The notes under the pieces: generated by a model | Seen by the model: only the letters and a program-made list of their open reading frames with translations | Told to the model about the DNA's origin: nothing | Databases searched by the model: none | In this document: piece after piece, positions 11,376 through 21,104 of the stretch | How positions within the stretch are numbered: position 1 is the first letter of the stretch | Layout of the letters: every line of letters starts with the position of its first letter | DNA from: Pseudomonas putida | Lineage (GTDB): Bacteria > Pseudomonadota > Gammaproteobacteria > Pseudomonadales > Pseudomonadaceae | DNA length: 64,000 nucleotides | Assembly (NCBI RefSeq): GCF_009883635.2 | Contig: NZ_CP026115.2 | Location: 744,001-808,000, forward strand | Direction of reading: 5' to 3' | Position numbers and translations under genes: made by a program

Positions 11376-13767
11376 CCATCACGTAGCCAAGAGCCAGGCC
11401 GAGATGGCCGAACTGTTCAGCCAGGACCTGACCACCGGGGTCGGCCGCAGTGTCAAGCACGACAGCGCCGACAAGCATGTGTCGGGCGAAGCGCTGTACA
11501 TCGACGACCGCCTGGAATTCCCCAACCAGCTGCACGTCTATGCGCGCACCGCAGACCGTGCCCATGCGCGCATCCTGCGCATCGACACCACGCCCTGCTA
11601 CGCCTTCGAAGGCGTGCGCATCGCCATCACCCACGAAGACATCCCGGGCCTGAAGGACATCGGCCCGGTAGTCGCCGGCGACCCGCTGCTGGCCATCGAC
11701 AAGGTCGAGTTCTTCGGCCAGCCGGTACTCGCCGTGGCGGCCCGCGACCTGGAAACTGCGCGCCGTGCAGCCATGGCCGCCATCGTCGAGTACGAAGACC
11801 TGGAACCGGTGCTGGACGTGGTCGATGCCCTGCGCAAAAAGCACTTCGTGCTCGACAGCCACACCCACCAGCGCGGCGATTCGACCGCCGCCCTGGCCAG
11901 CGCCCCGCACCGCCTGCAAGGCACCCTGCACATCGGCGGCCAGGAGCATTTCTACCTGGAAACCCAGATCTCCTCGGTGATGCCCACCGAGGACGGCGGC
12001 ATGATCGTCTACTGCTCCACGCAGAACCCCACCGAAGTGCAGAAGCTGGTCGCCGAAGTGCTCGACGTGCCGATGAACAAGGTGGTACTGGACATGCGCC
12101 GCATGGGCGGCGGCTTCGGCGGCAAGGAAACCCAGGCGGCAAGCCCGGCCTGCCTGTGCGCGGTGGTCGCGCGCCTGACCGGCCAGCCGACCAAGATGCG
12201 CCTGCCACGGGTCGAAGACATGACCATGACCGGCAAGCGCCACCCGTTCTATGTGGAGTACGACGTCGGCTTCGACGACGACGGCCGCCTGCACGGCATC
12301 AACCTCGACCTGGCTGGCAACTGCGGCTACTCGCCCGACCTGTCCGGCTCGATCGTCGACCGCGCCATGTTCCACTCCGACAACGCCTACTACCTGGGCG
12401 ATGCCACCGTGCACGGCCACCGCTGCAAGACCAACACCGCCTCCAACACCGCCTACCGCGGCTTCGGTGGCCCGCAGGGGATGGTCGCCATCGAACAGGT
12501 GATGGACCACATCGCCCGCCACCTGGGCCGCGACCCGCTGGCCGTGCGCAAGGCCAACTATTACGGCAAGACCGAGCGCAACGTCACCCACTACTACCAG
12601 ACCGTCGAGCACAACATGCTCGAGGAGATGACCGCCGAACTGGAAGCCAGCAGCGACTACGCCGAGCGCCGCGAGTCGATCCGCCGCTTCAACGCCAACA
12701 GCCCGGTGCTGAAGAAGGGCCTGGCGCTGACCCCGGTCAAGTTCGGCATCTCGTTCACCGCCACCTTCCTCAACCAGGCCGGCGCGCTGATCCACATCTA
12801 CACCGACGGCAGCATCCACCTGAACCACGGCGGCACCGAGATGGGCCAGGGCCTGAACACCAAGGTGGCACAGGTGGTGGCACAGGTGTTCCAGGTCGAC
12901 TTCAGCCGCATCCAGATCACCGCAACCAATACCGACAAGGTGCCCAACACCTCGCCGACCGCGGCTTCGAGTGGCGCCGACCTGAACGGCAAGGCCGCCC
13001 AGAACGCCGCCGAGATCCTCAAGAAGCGCCTCACCGAGTTTGCCGCACGGCACTACCAGGTGACCGAGGAAGACGTCGAGTTCCGCAACGGCCATGTGCG
13101 CGTGCGTGACCAGATCGTCAGCTTCGAGCAACTGGTGCAGCAGGCCTACTTCGCCCAGGTGTCGCTGTCGACCACCGGCTTCTACCGCACGCCGAAGATC
13201 TACTACGACCGCAGCCAGGCGCGCGGCCGGCCGTTCTACTACTTCGCCTTCGGCGCCGCCTGCGTGGAAGTGATCGTCGACACCCTGACCGGCGAGTACA
13301 AGATGCTGCGCGCCGACATCCTGCATGACGTGGGCGACTCGCTGAACCCGGCCATCGACATCGGCCAGGTCGAGGGCGGCTTCATCCAGGGCATGGGCTG
13401 GCTGACCACCGAAGAGCTGGTGTGGAACGCCAAGGGCAAGCTGATGACCAACGGCCCGGCCAGCTACAAGATCCCAGCGGTGGCCGACATGCCACTGGAC
13501 CTGCGGGTGAAGCTGGTGGAGAACCGCAAGAACCCGGAAGACACCGTGTTCCATTCCAAGGCCGTGGGCGAGCCGCCGTTCATGCTTGGCATCGCTGCCT
13601 GGTGTGCGCTCAAGGACGCCGTGGCCAGCATCGCCGACTACCGCGTGCAGCCACAGGTGGATGCACCGGCAACACCGGAGCGGGTGTTGTGGGGTTGCGA
13701 GCAGATGCGCAAGGCGGTGGCCGATGCACAACCTGCCCAAGCCGAACTGGAAACCGTGACTCACTGA
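11368..13767 (+). CDS. xdhB: Xanthine dehydrogenase large subunit (molybdenum cofactor)
   Basis: A 799-residue molybdopterin subunit with the catalytic site for hydroxylation of hypoxanthine and xanthine. Diagnostic motifs are MGGGFGGKETQ (cofactor pocket), YRGFGGPQG, the glycine-rich GGTEMGQGLNTK and the C-terminal VGEPPFMLG with the catalytic glutamate. It begins inside xdhA and is followed by a REP pair, then by xdhC, which loads the cofactor. Confidence 0.97.
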   Translation: MSNHHVAKSQAEMAELFSQDLTTGVGRSVKHDSADKHVSGEALYIDDRLEFPNQLHVYARTADRAHARILRIDTTPCYAFEGVRIAITHEDIPGLKDIGPVVAGDPLLAIDKVEFFGQPVLAVAARDLETARRAAMAAIVEYEDLEPVLDVVDALRKKHFVLDSHTHQRGDSTAALASAPHRLQGTLHIGGQEHFYLETQISSVMPTEDGGMIVYCSTQNPTEVQKLVAEVLDVPMNKVVLDMRRMGGGFGGKETQAASPACLCAVVARLTGQPTKMRLPRVEDMTMTGKRHPFYVEYDVGFDDDGRLHGINLDLAGNCGYSPDLSGSIVDRAMFHSDNAYYLGDATVHGHRCKTNTASNTAYRGFGGPQGMVAIEQVMDHIARHLGRDPLAVRKANYYGKTERNVTHYYQTVEHNMLEEMTAELEASSDYAERRESIRRFNANSPVLKKGLALTPVKFGISFTATFLNQAGALIHIYTDGSIHLNHGGTEMGQGLNTKVAQVVAQVFQVDFSRIQITATNTDKVPNTSPTAASSGADLNGKAAQNAAEILKKRLTEFAARHYQVTEEDVEFRNGHVRVRDQIVSFEQLVQQAYFAQVSLSTTGFYRTPKIYYDRSQARGRPFYYFAFGAACVEVIVDTLTGEYKMLRADILHDVGDSLNPAIDIGQVEGGFIQGMGWLTTEELVWNAKGKLMTNGPASYKIPAVADMPLDLRVKLVENRKNPEDTVFHSKAVGEPPFMLGIAAWCALKDAVASIADYRVQPQVDAPATPERVLWGCEQMRKAVADAQPAQAELETVTH

Positions 13768-13780
13768 CAGCGAGGAACCC

Positions 13781-13872
13781 TGTGGGAGCGGGCTTGCCCG
13801 CGAATGCGAAGGTAGCCTTACCGCCCTCTTCGCGGCGGTTCGGCGCCCCGACAAGCCCGCTCCCACAGGACC
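13781..13872. repeat. Inverted pair of REP units
   Basis: Tgtgggagcgggcttgcccg at 13781 and acaagcccgctcccacagga at 13851-13870 face each other. The pair sits between xdhB and xdhC and may form a long hairpin in the operon mRNA that separates their expression. Confidence 0.85.
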
Positions 13873-13899
13873 TGCGGCGCGACATAGAGAGGTTGCATC

Positions 13900-14745
13900 A
13901 TGCACCAATGGATCAACGCCCTCGCCGACCACCAGTCCCGCGGCGAAGCCTGCGTGCTGGTGACCATCATCGAGGAGCGCGGCTCGACCCCGCGCAACGC
14001 TGGCTCGAAGATGGTCGTCAGCGGCACCGGCCTGTTCGACACCATCGGCGGCGGCCACCTGGAATACAAGGCCCTGCACATCGCCCGGCAGATGCTCGAG
14101 GAACACCGCAACACCCCGCACCTGGAGCGCTTCAGCCTCGGTGCCAGCCTCGGCCAGTGCTGTGGCGGTGCCACCGTGCTGCTGTTCGAGCCAATGGCTG
14201 CGGTGCAAGCGCACATCGCCGTGTTCGGCGCGGGCCATGTCGGCCGTGCTCTGGTACCCTTGCTCGCCGCGCTGCCCTGCCGGGTGCGCTGGATCGACTC
14301 GCGTGAACAGGAATTCCCCGAACTCATCCCCAACGGGGTGAGCAAGGTCGTCAGTGAAGAACCGGTCGACGAAGTCGCAGACCTGCCGCCAGGCAGCTAC
14401 TGCATCGTCATGACCCACAATCACCAGCTCGACCTGGAACTGACCGCCGCCATTCTCAAGCGCAACGATTTCACCTGGTTCGGCCTGATCGGCTCGAAGA
14501 CCAAGCGGGTCAAGTTCGAGCACCGCCTGCGCGAGCGCGGCTACGACGATGCCGTGCTGGCGCGCATGCGCTGCCCGATGGGCCTGCCCGAGGTCAAGGG
14601 CAAGCTGCCGATCGAGATTGCCGTGTCCATCGCTGGCGAAATCATTGCCACCTACAACGCCTGCTTCGGCCAGCACGACGCTGCCGCCAACGCCGGCCCC
14701 ATTGCCCAGTTGCTGCCGCCCTCCCGGCGCAGCCAAGCCATTTGA
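13900..14745 (+). CDS. xdhC: Xanthine dehydrogenase accessory protein XdhC
   Basis: A 281-residue chaperone that binds molybdopterin cofactor, promotes its sulfuration and inserts it into XdhB. The N-terminal XdhC/CoxI region reads EERGSTPRNAGSKMVV, with a GASLGQCCGGATVLLFE segment. The C-terminal half is a Rossmann fold (AVFGAGHVGRALVPLLAALP) ending in GLPEVKGKLPIEIAVSIAGEI. It stands between xdhB and guaD, the usual order. Confidence 0.95.
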   Translation: MHQWINALADHQSRGEACVLVTIIEERGSTPRNAGSKMVVSGTGLFDTIGGGHLEYKALHIARQMLEEHRNTPHLERFSLGASLGQCCGGATVLLFEPMAAVQAHIAVFGAGHVGRALVPLLAALPCRVRWIDSREQEFPELIPNGVSKVVSEEPVDEVADLPPGSYCIVMTHNHQLDLELTAAILKRNDFTWFGLIGSKTKRVKFEHRLRERGYDDAVLARMRCPMGLPEVKGKLPIEIAVSIAGEIIATYNACFGQHDAAANAGPIAQLLPPSRRSQAI

Positions 14746-14755
14746 CGAGTGTGTT

Positions 14756-16060
14756 ATGACCGTTACCCGCAAAGCCTACCGTGCCGCCATCCTGCACAGC
14801 ATCGCCGACCCGGCCGAGGTAGGCCTGGACGCTTCCCATGAGTACTTCGAGGACGGCCTGCTGGTGATCGACGATGGCCGCATCAGTGCCGTCGGCCCTG
14901 CCAGCGAGCTGCTGCCGAACCTCGCAGCCGACATCGAGGTGGTGCATTACCAGGACGCGCTGATCACCCCGGGCTTCATCGATACCCACATCCACTTCCC
15001 GCAGACCGGCATGATCGGTTCCTACGGCGAACAACTGCTGGACTGGCTGAATACCTACACCTTCCCTTGCGAGAAGCAGTTCGCCGACAAGGACCACGCC
15101 GACAAGGTAGCGAAGATCTTCCTCAAGGAACTGCTGCGCAACGGCACCACAACCGCTCTAGTGTTCGGCAGCGTGCACCCGCAGTCGGTCAATGCCCTGT
15201 TCGAAGAAGCCGAGCGCCTGGACCTGCGGATGATTGCAGGCAAGGTGATGATGGACCGCAACGCCCCGGACTACCTGACCGACACCGCCGAGTCCGGTTA
15301 CACCGAGAGCAAGCAGCTGATCGAGCGCTGGCACGGCAAGGGTCGCCTGCACTATGCCGTGACCCCACGCTTCGCCCCGACCAGCACGCCGGAGCAACTG
15401 GCCCTGGCCGGTCAGTTGCTGAAGGAATACCCAGGCCTGTACATGCACACTCACCTGTCCGAGAACCTCAAGGAAATCGACTGGGTGAAAGAGCTGTTCC
15501 CCGAGCAGAAAGGCTACCTGGACGTCTACGACCACTTCGAGCTGCTCAGCGAGCGCTCGGTGTTCGCCCACGGCGTGCACCTGTGCGACAGCGAATGCCA
15601 GCGCCTGGCGGAAACCGGCTCGGCCGTGGCCTTCTGCCCGACCTCCAACCTGTTCCTCGGCAGCGGCCTGTTCAACCTGCCCCAGGCCGAGCGCTTCAAG
15701 GTCAATGTGGGCCTGGGTACCGACGTCGGTGCCGGCACCAGCTTCTCGCTGCTCAACACCCTGAACGAGGCCTACAAGGTGATGCAGCTGCAAGGCGCAC
15801 GCCTGCACCCGTACAAGTCGCTGTACCTGGCCACCCTCGGCGGCGCTCGCGCCTTGCGCCTGGACGACCGTATCGGCAGCCTGCGCCCGGGCAACGATGC
15901 CGACTTCGTGGTGCTCGACTACAAGGCCACGCCGCTGCTGGACTACCGCATTCAGCAGTCCAGCAGCATCGAGGAAACCCTGTTCGTGCTAACCACCCTG
16001 GGTGACGACCGCACCGTGCGCGAAACCTACGCCGCCGGGCGTTGCGTGCACCAGCGCTAA
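14756..16060 (+). CDS. guaD: Guanine deaminase
   Basis: A 434-residue zinc amidohydrolase that converts guanine to xanthine. Metal-binding motifs are [14 protein letters not shown] (HxH), the histidine in [22 protein letters not shown] and the aspartate in [14 protein letters not shown] chose ATG at 14756, ten bases after xdhC, because the longer frame starting at 14549 would overlap xdhC almost completely. It supplies xanthine for XdhAB. Its stop overlaps the stop of the convergent aquaporin gene. Confidence 0.96.
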   Translation: MTVTRKAYRAAILHSIADPAEVGLDASHEYFEDGLLVIDDGRISAVGPASELLPNLAADIEVVHYQDALITPGFIDTHIHFPQTGMIGSYGEQLLDWLNTYTFPCEKQFADKDHADKVAKIFLKELLRNGTTTALVFGSVHPQSVNALFEEAERLDLRMIAGKVMMDRNAPDYLTDTAESGYTESKQLIERWHGKGRLHYAVTPRFAPTSTPEQLALAGQLLKEYPGLYMHTHLSENLKEIDWVKELFPEQKGYLDVYDHFELLSERSVFAHGVHLCDSECQRLAETGSAVAFCPTSNLFLGSGLFNLPQAERFKVNVGLGTDVGAGTSFSLLNTLNEAYKVMQLQGARLHPYKSLYLATLGGARALRLDDRIGSLRPGNDADFVVLDYKATPLLDYRIQQSSSIEETLFVLTTLGDDRTVRETYAAGRCVHQR

Positions 16061-16749
16061 GGCTCTTTCGCAAGGCCCCGGTATAGCGCGCCGCCAATCG
16101 CAGCCCCGATCAGCGGCGCCACCCAGAACAGCCACAGCTGCTGCAGGGCCCAGCCGCCGACGAACAATGCCGGCCCCGTGCTACGCGCGGGGTTGACCGA
16201 GGTATTGGTCACCGGGATCGAGATCAGGTGGATCAGGGCCAGGCCAATGGCAATCGGCGCGAAGCCTGCCGGGGCACGGGCGTCGGTGGCGCCCATGATC
16301 ACCACCAGGAACATCGCCGTCATCACCACTTCACTGACAAAGCCCGCGCCCAGTGTGTAGCCGCCAGGCGAATGGTCCGCGTAGCCGTTGGATGCAAGGC
16401 CCGAGGACAGCTCGAAGCCGGCCTTGCCGCTGGCGATGAGATAGATCACCCCAGCTGCCAGGATGGCGCCGATCACCTGGGCGATCACATACGGCAACAG
16501 CTCTTTGGCCGGGAAACGTCCACCCACCACCAGCCCAAACGACACGGCGGGGTTGAGATGACAACCGGAGATATGACCGATGGCGAAGGCCATGGTCAGC
16601 ACGGTAAGACCGAAAGCGAAGGCGACACCGAGCACACCGATGCCGATAGGGGAACTGGCTGCAAGTACGGCACTGCCACAGCCACCAAGAACCAACCAGA
16701 AGGTGCCGACCAGCTCGGCGCCCATCCGTGTACCTAGAGACATGGTCAT
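16057..16749 (-). CDS. aqpZ: Aquaporin (AqpZ/GlpF family)
   Basis: A 230-residue channel of six membrane segments. Both half-helix motifs are present: [11 protein letters not shown] after the second segment and [12 protein letters not shown] after the fifth. The residues around the second motif resemble the water-selective AqpZ branch rather than GlpF. The start at ATG 16749 follows GAGGATAGG at good spacing; a second ATG lies two codons on. Its location within the purine genes may be incidental. Confidence 0.9.
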   Translation of the reverse strand: MTMSLGTRMGAELVGTFWLVLGGCGSAVLAASSPIGIGVLGVAFAFGLTVLTMAFAIGHISGCHLNPAVSFGLVVGGRFPAKELLPYVIAQVIGAILAAGVIYLIASGKAGFELSSGLASNGYADHSPGGYTLGAGFVSEVVMTAMFLVVIMGATDARAPAGFAPIAIGLALIHLISIPVTNTSVNPARSTGPALFVGGWALQQLWLFWVAPLIGAAIGGALYRGLAKEP

Positions 16750-16895
16750 CGACCTATCCTCAAGTAGTGGAACGCAATGGATGCGCAAGCCCAACTGCTT
16801 GATGAAGGTTTGCTCACAAGAATTTAGCAGACGTTTGGTTATTGGCCAGAAATGGCTGGGGCCGCTTCGCGCCCCTCAATCACCCAGGCAAACGA

Positions 16896-17651
16896 TCAAC
16901 CCTTGGCGGTCGCCTTAGGCTTTTTCAGCAGATGCGAGAACACCGCATGCAGGTCGTCCGAGGCGCTCTCCTCGTCCAGGTTCAGCTTGCTGTCGATATG
17001 GTCCATGTGGTGCATCATCAGGCTCACCGCCTGTTCGGCATCACGCGCCTCAATCGCATCGATCAGTTGCATGTGCTCGTCGTATGAGCAGTGCGAGCGC
17101 GTGCCGGTCTCATACTGGGCAATGATCAGCGAAGTCTGCGACACCAGGCTGCGCTGGAAGCTGACCAGCGGGGCGTTGCCTGCGGCTTCGGCCAACTTGA
17201 GGTGGAACTCGCCGGAAAGGCGGATACCAGCACCGCGGTCGCCACGGGAGAAGCTGTCGCGCTCCTCTCGCACCATCTGGCGCAGCTCGTTGAGCTGCTC
17301 CAGCGTCGCGTGCTGCACGGCCAGTTCGGTAATGGCACGTTCGACCATGCGCCGCGAGAAGAACACCTGACGCGCCTCTTCCACCGTCGGGCTGGCCACC
17401 ACGGCACCGCGGTTCGGCCGCAGCAGCACCACGCTTTCGTGGGCCAGGCGCGACAGGGCGCGGCGGATGATGGTGCGGCTGACGCCAAAGATCTCACCCA
17501 GCGCTTCCTCGCTCAACTTGGTGCCCGGCGCCAATCGCTGCTCGAGGATCGCCTCGAAGATGTGCGCATAGACGATGTCGTCCTGGGTACCACTGCGGCC
17601 GGCCTTGCCAGTGCGCGCAGGTTTTTTCAGAGGTTGCAGCTGTTCGTTCAT
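16896..17651 (-). CDS. GntR-family regulator (FCD), probable purine catabolism regulator
   Basis: A 251-residue regulator with a GntR winged helix (about residues 20-85: IFEAILEQRLAPGTKLSEEA, then SRTIIRRALSRLAHESVV) and a C-terminal FCD domain whose metal-binding type residues appear in GEFHLKLAEAAGN and SYDEHMQLIDAI. The start ATG at 17651 was preferred to one 12 codons upstream. A TTGTACACAg box lies 36 bases before the start, suggesting autoregulation, and the same palindrome recurs before the divergent permease, uraH, puuE, gcl and the NCS1 operon. Control of those genes by this protein is inference. Confidence 0.85.
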   Translation of the reverse strand: MNEQLQPLKKPARTGKAGRSGTQDDIVYAHIFEAILEQRLAPGTKLSEEALGEIFGVSRTIIRRALSRLAHESVVLLRPNRGAVVASPTVEEARQVFFSRRMVERAITELAVQHATLEQLNELRQMVREERDSFSRGDRGAGIRLSGEFHLKLAEAAGNAPLVSFQRSLVSQTSLIIAQYETGTRSHCSYDEHMQLIDAIEARDAEQAVSLMMHHMDHIDSKLNLDEESASDDLHAVFSHLLKKPKATAKG

Positions 17652-17686
17652 GGGCTCTCGAGGCACGAAGAGAAAGTATGGCGCCA

Positions 17687-17696
17687 TTGTACACAG
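17687..17696. promoter_or_regulatory. GntR-type box TTGTACACAG
   Basis: Nine of ten positions match the palindrome TTGTNNACAA. It lies just upstream of the GntR gene and would allow autoregulation. Confidence 0.5.
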
Positions 17697-17784
17697 GCTG
17701 AGGCGATTCCGCAGGGGGCGTTTTACCTATATAGCCGTTATACGACGCATTGCGCATACAAAAGATAAAACATTATTTGCATTC

Positions 17785-17796
17785 TTTGTACACAAA
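17785..17796. promoter_or_regulatory. GntR-type box TTTGTACACAAA
   Basis: A 12-base palindrome with a two-base centre, in the region between the GntR gene and the divergent purine permease. Confidence 0.6.
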
Positions 17797-17819
17797 AGCA
17801 TAATCCACCGAGCAACATC

Positions 17820-17835
17820 TTGACCCGTGAGTCAA
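17820..17835. promoter_or_regulatory. RutR-like operator upstream of the purine permease
   Basis: TTGACC-CGTG-AGTCAA is an inverted repeat about 100 bases before the permease start. It matches the site at 9831 at 12 of 16 positions. Confidence 0.5.
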
Positions 17836-17936
17836 CAAAACGCGTCAGACGTCTGCCTTCCCTCGCGGAGCCACCAAGTGCATTGCTCAGGACAATGGCT
17901 CCAACAACAACAAGAAAGACTTGAGGAGTACTCGCT

Positions 17937-19286
17937 GTGGAAAGCCGCAAATCCGAAGCCCCTACGCTGGATCTCGCGCCACCGCTCGAAACGAGTTGGC
18001 TGGAACGGATTTTCAAACTCAAGCAACACGGCAGCACTGTCAGAACCGAACTGATCGCCGGGGTGACCACCTTCATCACCATGGCGTACATCATCTTCGT
18101 CAACCCCAACATCATGGCCGACGCCGGCATCGACCATGGTGCCGCCTTCGTCGCCACCTGCATCGCCGCCGCGCTGGGCTGCCTGCTGATGGGCCTGTAC
18201 GCCAACTGGCCGGTGGGCCTGGCGCCAGGCATGGGCCTGAATGCCTTCTTTACCTATACCGTGGTCGGCACCATGGGCTACAACTGGGAAACGGCGCTGG
18301 GGGCGGTATTCGTCTCGGGCGTGCTGTTCATGTTCCTCACCCTGTCAAAAGTGCGCGAATGGCTGCTTAACAGCATCCCGGTGAGCCTGCGCCATGCCAT
18401 GGGGGCCGGCGTCGGATTGTTCCTCGGGCTGATCGGCCTGAAGACCGCGGGCATCATCGTCGACAGCCCGGCCACCTTGATCAAGCTGGGTTCACTGCAT
18501 GAGCCAGGGCCGCTGCTGGCGGCAGTGTGCTTCCTGCTGATCGCCATCCTCAGCTACAAGCGCGTGTTCGGCGCGATCCTGATCAGCATCATCGGCGTCA
18601 CCCTGGCCGGCTGGGGCCTGGGGCTGGTGAAGTTTGGCGGGGTGATGTCGATGCCGCCGAGCCTGGCACCGACCTGGATGGCCATGGACGTGGCCGGCGT
18701 GTTCAACGTCAGCATGATCAGCGTGGTGCTGGCGTTCCTGTTCGTGCACATGTTCGACACTGCCGGCACGCTGATGGGCGTGGCCCAGCGAGCCAACTTG
18801 GTGGCGCCGGATGGCCGCATTGAAAACCTGTCGCGGGCGTTGAAGGCCGACAGTGCTTCGAGCGTGTTTGGTGCTGTGGTCGGCGTACCACCGGTGACCA
18901 GCTACGTGGAAAGTGCTGCCGGCGTGGCCGCAGGTGGCCGGACCGGCCTGACTGCAGTAGTGGTGGGCATTCTGTTCGTCGCCGCGATGTTCTTCGCGCC
19001 ACTGGCAGGAATGATCCCGGCTTACGCAACTGCCGGCGCGCTGATCTATGTAGCGATGCTGATGATGGGCAGCATGGCGCACATTCATTGGGACGAAGCC
19101 ACCGACAGCATTCCGGCGATCGTCACCGTGATCATGATGCCACTGACCTTCTCCGTCGCCGATGGCATCGCCCTGGGCTTCATCAGCTATGTGGCATTGA
19201 AGGCAGGTACCGGCAAGTACAAGGAAATCTCCGCCAGCCTGTGGGTGCTGTGCGCGATCTTCATTGCCAAGTTCGTGTTCCTCTGA
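17937..19286 (+). CDS. NCS2-family purine permease (AzgA-like)
   Basis: A 449-residue inner-membrane permease with about 12-14 hydrophobic segments. The features EIAGVTTF-like ELIAGVTTFITMAYIIFVNP near residue 40, GLAPGMGLNAFF and the C-terminal FDTAGTLMGVAQRANL place it in the AzgA/GhxP/PbuG branch that imports adenine, hypoxanthine or guanine with protons. The GTG start at 17937 follows TTGAGGAG. It is divergent from the GntR gene with both box types between them, and a clear terminator follows. Confidence 0.93.
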   Translation: MESRKSEAPTLDLAPPLETSWLERIFKLKQHGSTVRTELIAGVTTFITMAYIIFVNPNIMADAGIDHGAAFVATCIAAALGCLLMGLYANWPVGLAPGMGLNAFFTYTVVGTMGYNWETALGAVFVSGVLFMFLTLSKVREWLLNSIPVSLRHAMGAGVGLFLGLIGLKTAGIIVDSPATLIKLGSLHEPGPLLAAVCFLLIAILSYKRVFGAILISIIGVTLAGWGLGLVKFGGVMSMPPSLAPTWMAMDVAGVFNVSMISVVLAFLFVHMFDTAGTLMGVAQRANLVAPDGRIENLSRALKADSASSVFGAVVGVPPVTSYVESAAGVAAGGRTGLTAVVVGILFVAAMFFAPLAGMIPAYATAGALIYVAMLMMGSMAHIHWDEATDSIPAIVTVIMMPLTFSVADGIALGFISYVALKAGTGKYKEISASLWVLCAIFIAKFVFL

Positions 19287-19304
19287 CCCTCACCGCACCA
19301 ACCA

Positions 19305-19328
19305 AGGGCGCTTCGGCGCCCTTTCTTT
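19305..19328 (+). terminator. Rho-independent terminator after the purine permease
   Basis: AGGGCGC and GCGCCCT pair around a TTCG loop and are followed by TTCTTTATTT. Confidence 0.85.
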
Positions 19329-19447
19329 ATTTCTATAGCCTGTCCCGCGAAGAGGCCAGCAAAGGGTTTACAAAAACAGCAGACGAAAAAAAGCCCGCCA
19401 GTGTGGGAGCGGGCCAAAGGACCTACGAAGATTCTTCTAGCGACCAA

Positions 19448-19801
19448 CTAGCTTCCGCGATAGGTCGAATAGCTGTACGGCGAGATCAGCAGCGGCACGT
19501 GGTAGTGCTCCTGCTTTTCATCAATGCCGAAACGCAGCACGACAACATCCAAAAATGCAGTGTCCGGCAGCTGCACGCCGCGGGCACGGTAGTAGGCGCC
19601 AGCGCTGAACTGCAGCTGGTAGACGCCGGTACGGTAATCGTCACCTTGCAGCAGCGGCGCGTCGACGCGGCCATCGCTGTTGGTCAGGGCAGTGTTCACC
19701 AGCTCCAGTTGCTGGCCTTCGACGCGATACAGCTCGACCTTGATCGAGCTGCCTGGGCAGCCATGCGCGGCATCCAGTACGTGTGTGGTCAAACGTCCCA
19801 T
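19448..19801 (-). CDS. uraH: 5-hydroxyisourate hydrolase (transthyretin-like)
   Basis: A 117-residue enzyme that hydrolyses 5-hydroxyisourate, the product of urate oxidase, to OHCU. It opens with LTTHVLDAAHGCPGS, which has the catalytic histidine, has the central EHYHVPLLISPYSYSTYRGS, and ends in the family signature YRGS. It is transcribed divergently from puuE with a TTGTACACAA box in the 376-base gap. Confidence 0.95.
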   Translation of the reverse strand: MGRLTTHVLDAAHGCPGSSIKVELYRVEGQQLELVNTALTNSDGRVDAPLLQGDDYRTGVYQLQFSAGAYYRARGVQLPDTAFLDVVVLRFGIDEKQEHYHVPLLISPYSYSTYRGS

Positions 19802-19910
19802 CTGCTTGTCGCCTCTTGTTCAATCTATGGGCAAAAAATACACAGCCAACGCCCCAGCTCAGGGCCTGCGATGTGCGGGAATGACGTCATTAAGACATTT
19901 CATCGCCAGA

Positions 19911-19920
19911 TTGTACACAA
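19911..19920. promoter_or_regulatory. GntR-type box TTGTACACAA
   Basis: Perfect half-sites, 110 bases upstream of uraH and in the uraH-puuE divergent region. That 376-base region also holds ATGACGTCAT (19881-19890), a full 10-base palindrome of unknown role. Confidence 0.6.
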
Positions 19921-20003
19921 TTTTTTGATCCCTTCTGTCGCAGCCCCGATAAACCGGCCATCAGTCGCAAATACAGACGCCGTGCAGAGCCTTACACCAT
20001 TAG

Positions 20004-20019
20004 CTGACCAATCAGGCAG
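20004..20019. promoter_or_regulatory. Weak RutR-like box between uraH and puuE
   Basis: CTGACC-AATC-AGGCAG fits the recurring pattern with one degenerate half-site. Confidence 0.3.
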
Positions 20020-20093
20020 GTTTCTTGCAACGCATTCTCATGCGACAAAAGGGAAGAAATGCGGAAAAACAGGCTTACAAAAGATTTCAGAAG

Positions 20094-20103
20094 TTGTATA
20101 CAA
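20094..20103. promoter_or_regulatory. GntR-type box TTGTATACAA upstream of puuE
   Basis: A perfect 10-base palindrome 75 bases before the puuE start, identical to the boxes at 29622, 29762 and 44139. Confidence 0.65.
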
Positions 20104-20177
20104 TCAGCCCATCCGGTGGTGCGACATCCCGACGCGGCCCGCCCACCCCGCACCAACACACAAGAAGGAAGACTGCA

Positions 20178-21104
20178 GTGAGCGCTGACTACCCTCGCGA
20201 CCTGATCGGTTACGGCAACAACCCTCCTCACCCGCAATGGCCGGGCAACGCTCGCATCGCGCTGTCTTTCGTCCTCAACTACGAAGAAGGCGGCGAACGC
20301 AACATCCTGCACGGTGACAAAGAGTCCGAAGCCTTCCTGTCCGAGATGGTAGCCGCCCAGCCCCTGCAGGGTGCGCGCAACATGAGCATGGAATCGCTGT
20401 ACGAGTACGGTAGCCGCGCCGGCGTTTGGCGCCTGCTCAAGCTGTTCAAGGACAGCGGCGTTCCACTGACCATCTTCGCCGTGGCCATGGCCGCCCAGCG
20501 CCACCCCGACGTGATCCGTGCCATGGCCGAAGCCGGCCACGAGATCTGCAGCCACGGCTACCGCTGGATCGACTACCAGAACATGGATGAGGCCCAGGAG
20601 CGCGAGCACATGCTCGAAGCCATCCGCATCCTCACCGAACTCACCGGCGAACGCCCAGTGGGCTGGTACACCGGCCGCACCGGCCCGAACACCCGCCGCC
20701 TGGTAATGGAGGAAGGTGGCTTCCTCTATGACAGCGACACCTACGACGACGACCTGCCCTACTGGGAGCCGAACAACCCGACCGGCAAGCCGCACCTGGT
20801 GATCCCGTACACCCTCGACACCAACGACATGCGCTTCACCCAGGTACAGGGCTTCAACTGCGGCGAGCAGTTCTTCCAGTACCTGAAAGACGCTTTCGAC
20901 GTGCTCTACGCCGAAGGCGCCGAAGCACCGAAGATGCTGTCCATCGGCCTGCACTGCCGCCTGGTCGGCCGCCCGGCGCGCCTGGCTGCACTCAAGCGCT
21001 TCGTCGATTACGCCAAGAGCCATGACCAGGTCTGGTTCGCCCGTCGCGTGGACATCGCCCGCCACTGGCACGCCACCCACCCGTACAAGAAAGAGAACGC
21101 CTGA
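20178..21104 (+). CDS. puuE: Allantoinase PuuE (polysaccharide deacetylase fold)
   Basis: A 308-residue cofactor-free allantoinase that opens S-allantoin to allantoate. It is a NodB-type fold with the segments RIALSFVLNYEEGGER, AGHEICSHGYRWIDYQ and TGRTGPNTRRLV typical of PuuE. The GTG start at 20178 follows AAGAAGGAAGA; longer frames upstream run into the regulatory region. The stop overlaps the uraD start (TGATGA), so these two are coupled. Confidence 0.95.
   Translation: MSADYPRDLIGYGNNPPHPQWPGNARIALSFVLNYEEGGERNILHGDKESEAFLSEMVAAQPLQGARNMSMESLYEYGSRAGVWRLLKLFKDSGVPLTIFAVAMAAQRHPDVIRAMAEAGHEICSHGYRWIDYQNMDEAQEREHMLEAIRILTELTGERPVGWYTGRTGPNTRRLVMEEGGFLYDSDTYDDDLPYWEPNNPTGKPHLVIPYTLDTNDMRFTQVQGFNCGEQFFQYLKDAFDVLYAEGAEAPKMLSIGLHCRLVGRPARLAALKRFVDYAKSHDQVWFARRVDIARHWHATHPYKKENA

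Noticed and set aside
11323..14772. Very long minus-strand frame opposite xdhB and xdhC
   Set aside because: Composition artefact of GC-rich coding DNA; the plus-strand genes have full catalytic motifs.
19370..19425. REP-like fragments after the permease terminator
   Set aside because: Only short pieces (gtgggagcgggcc and cccgcgaagaggcc) remain, too degenerate to annotate as a unit.
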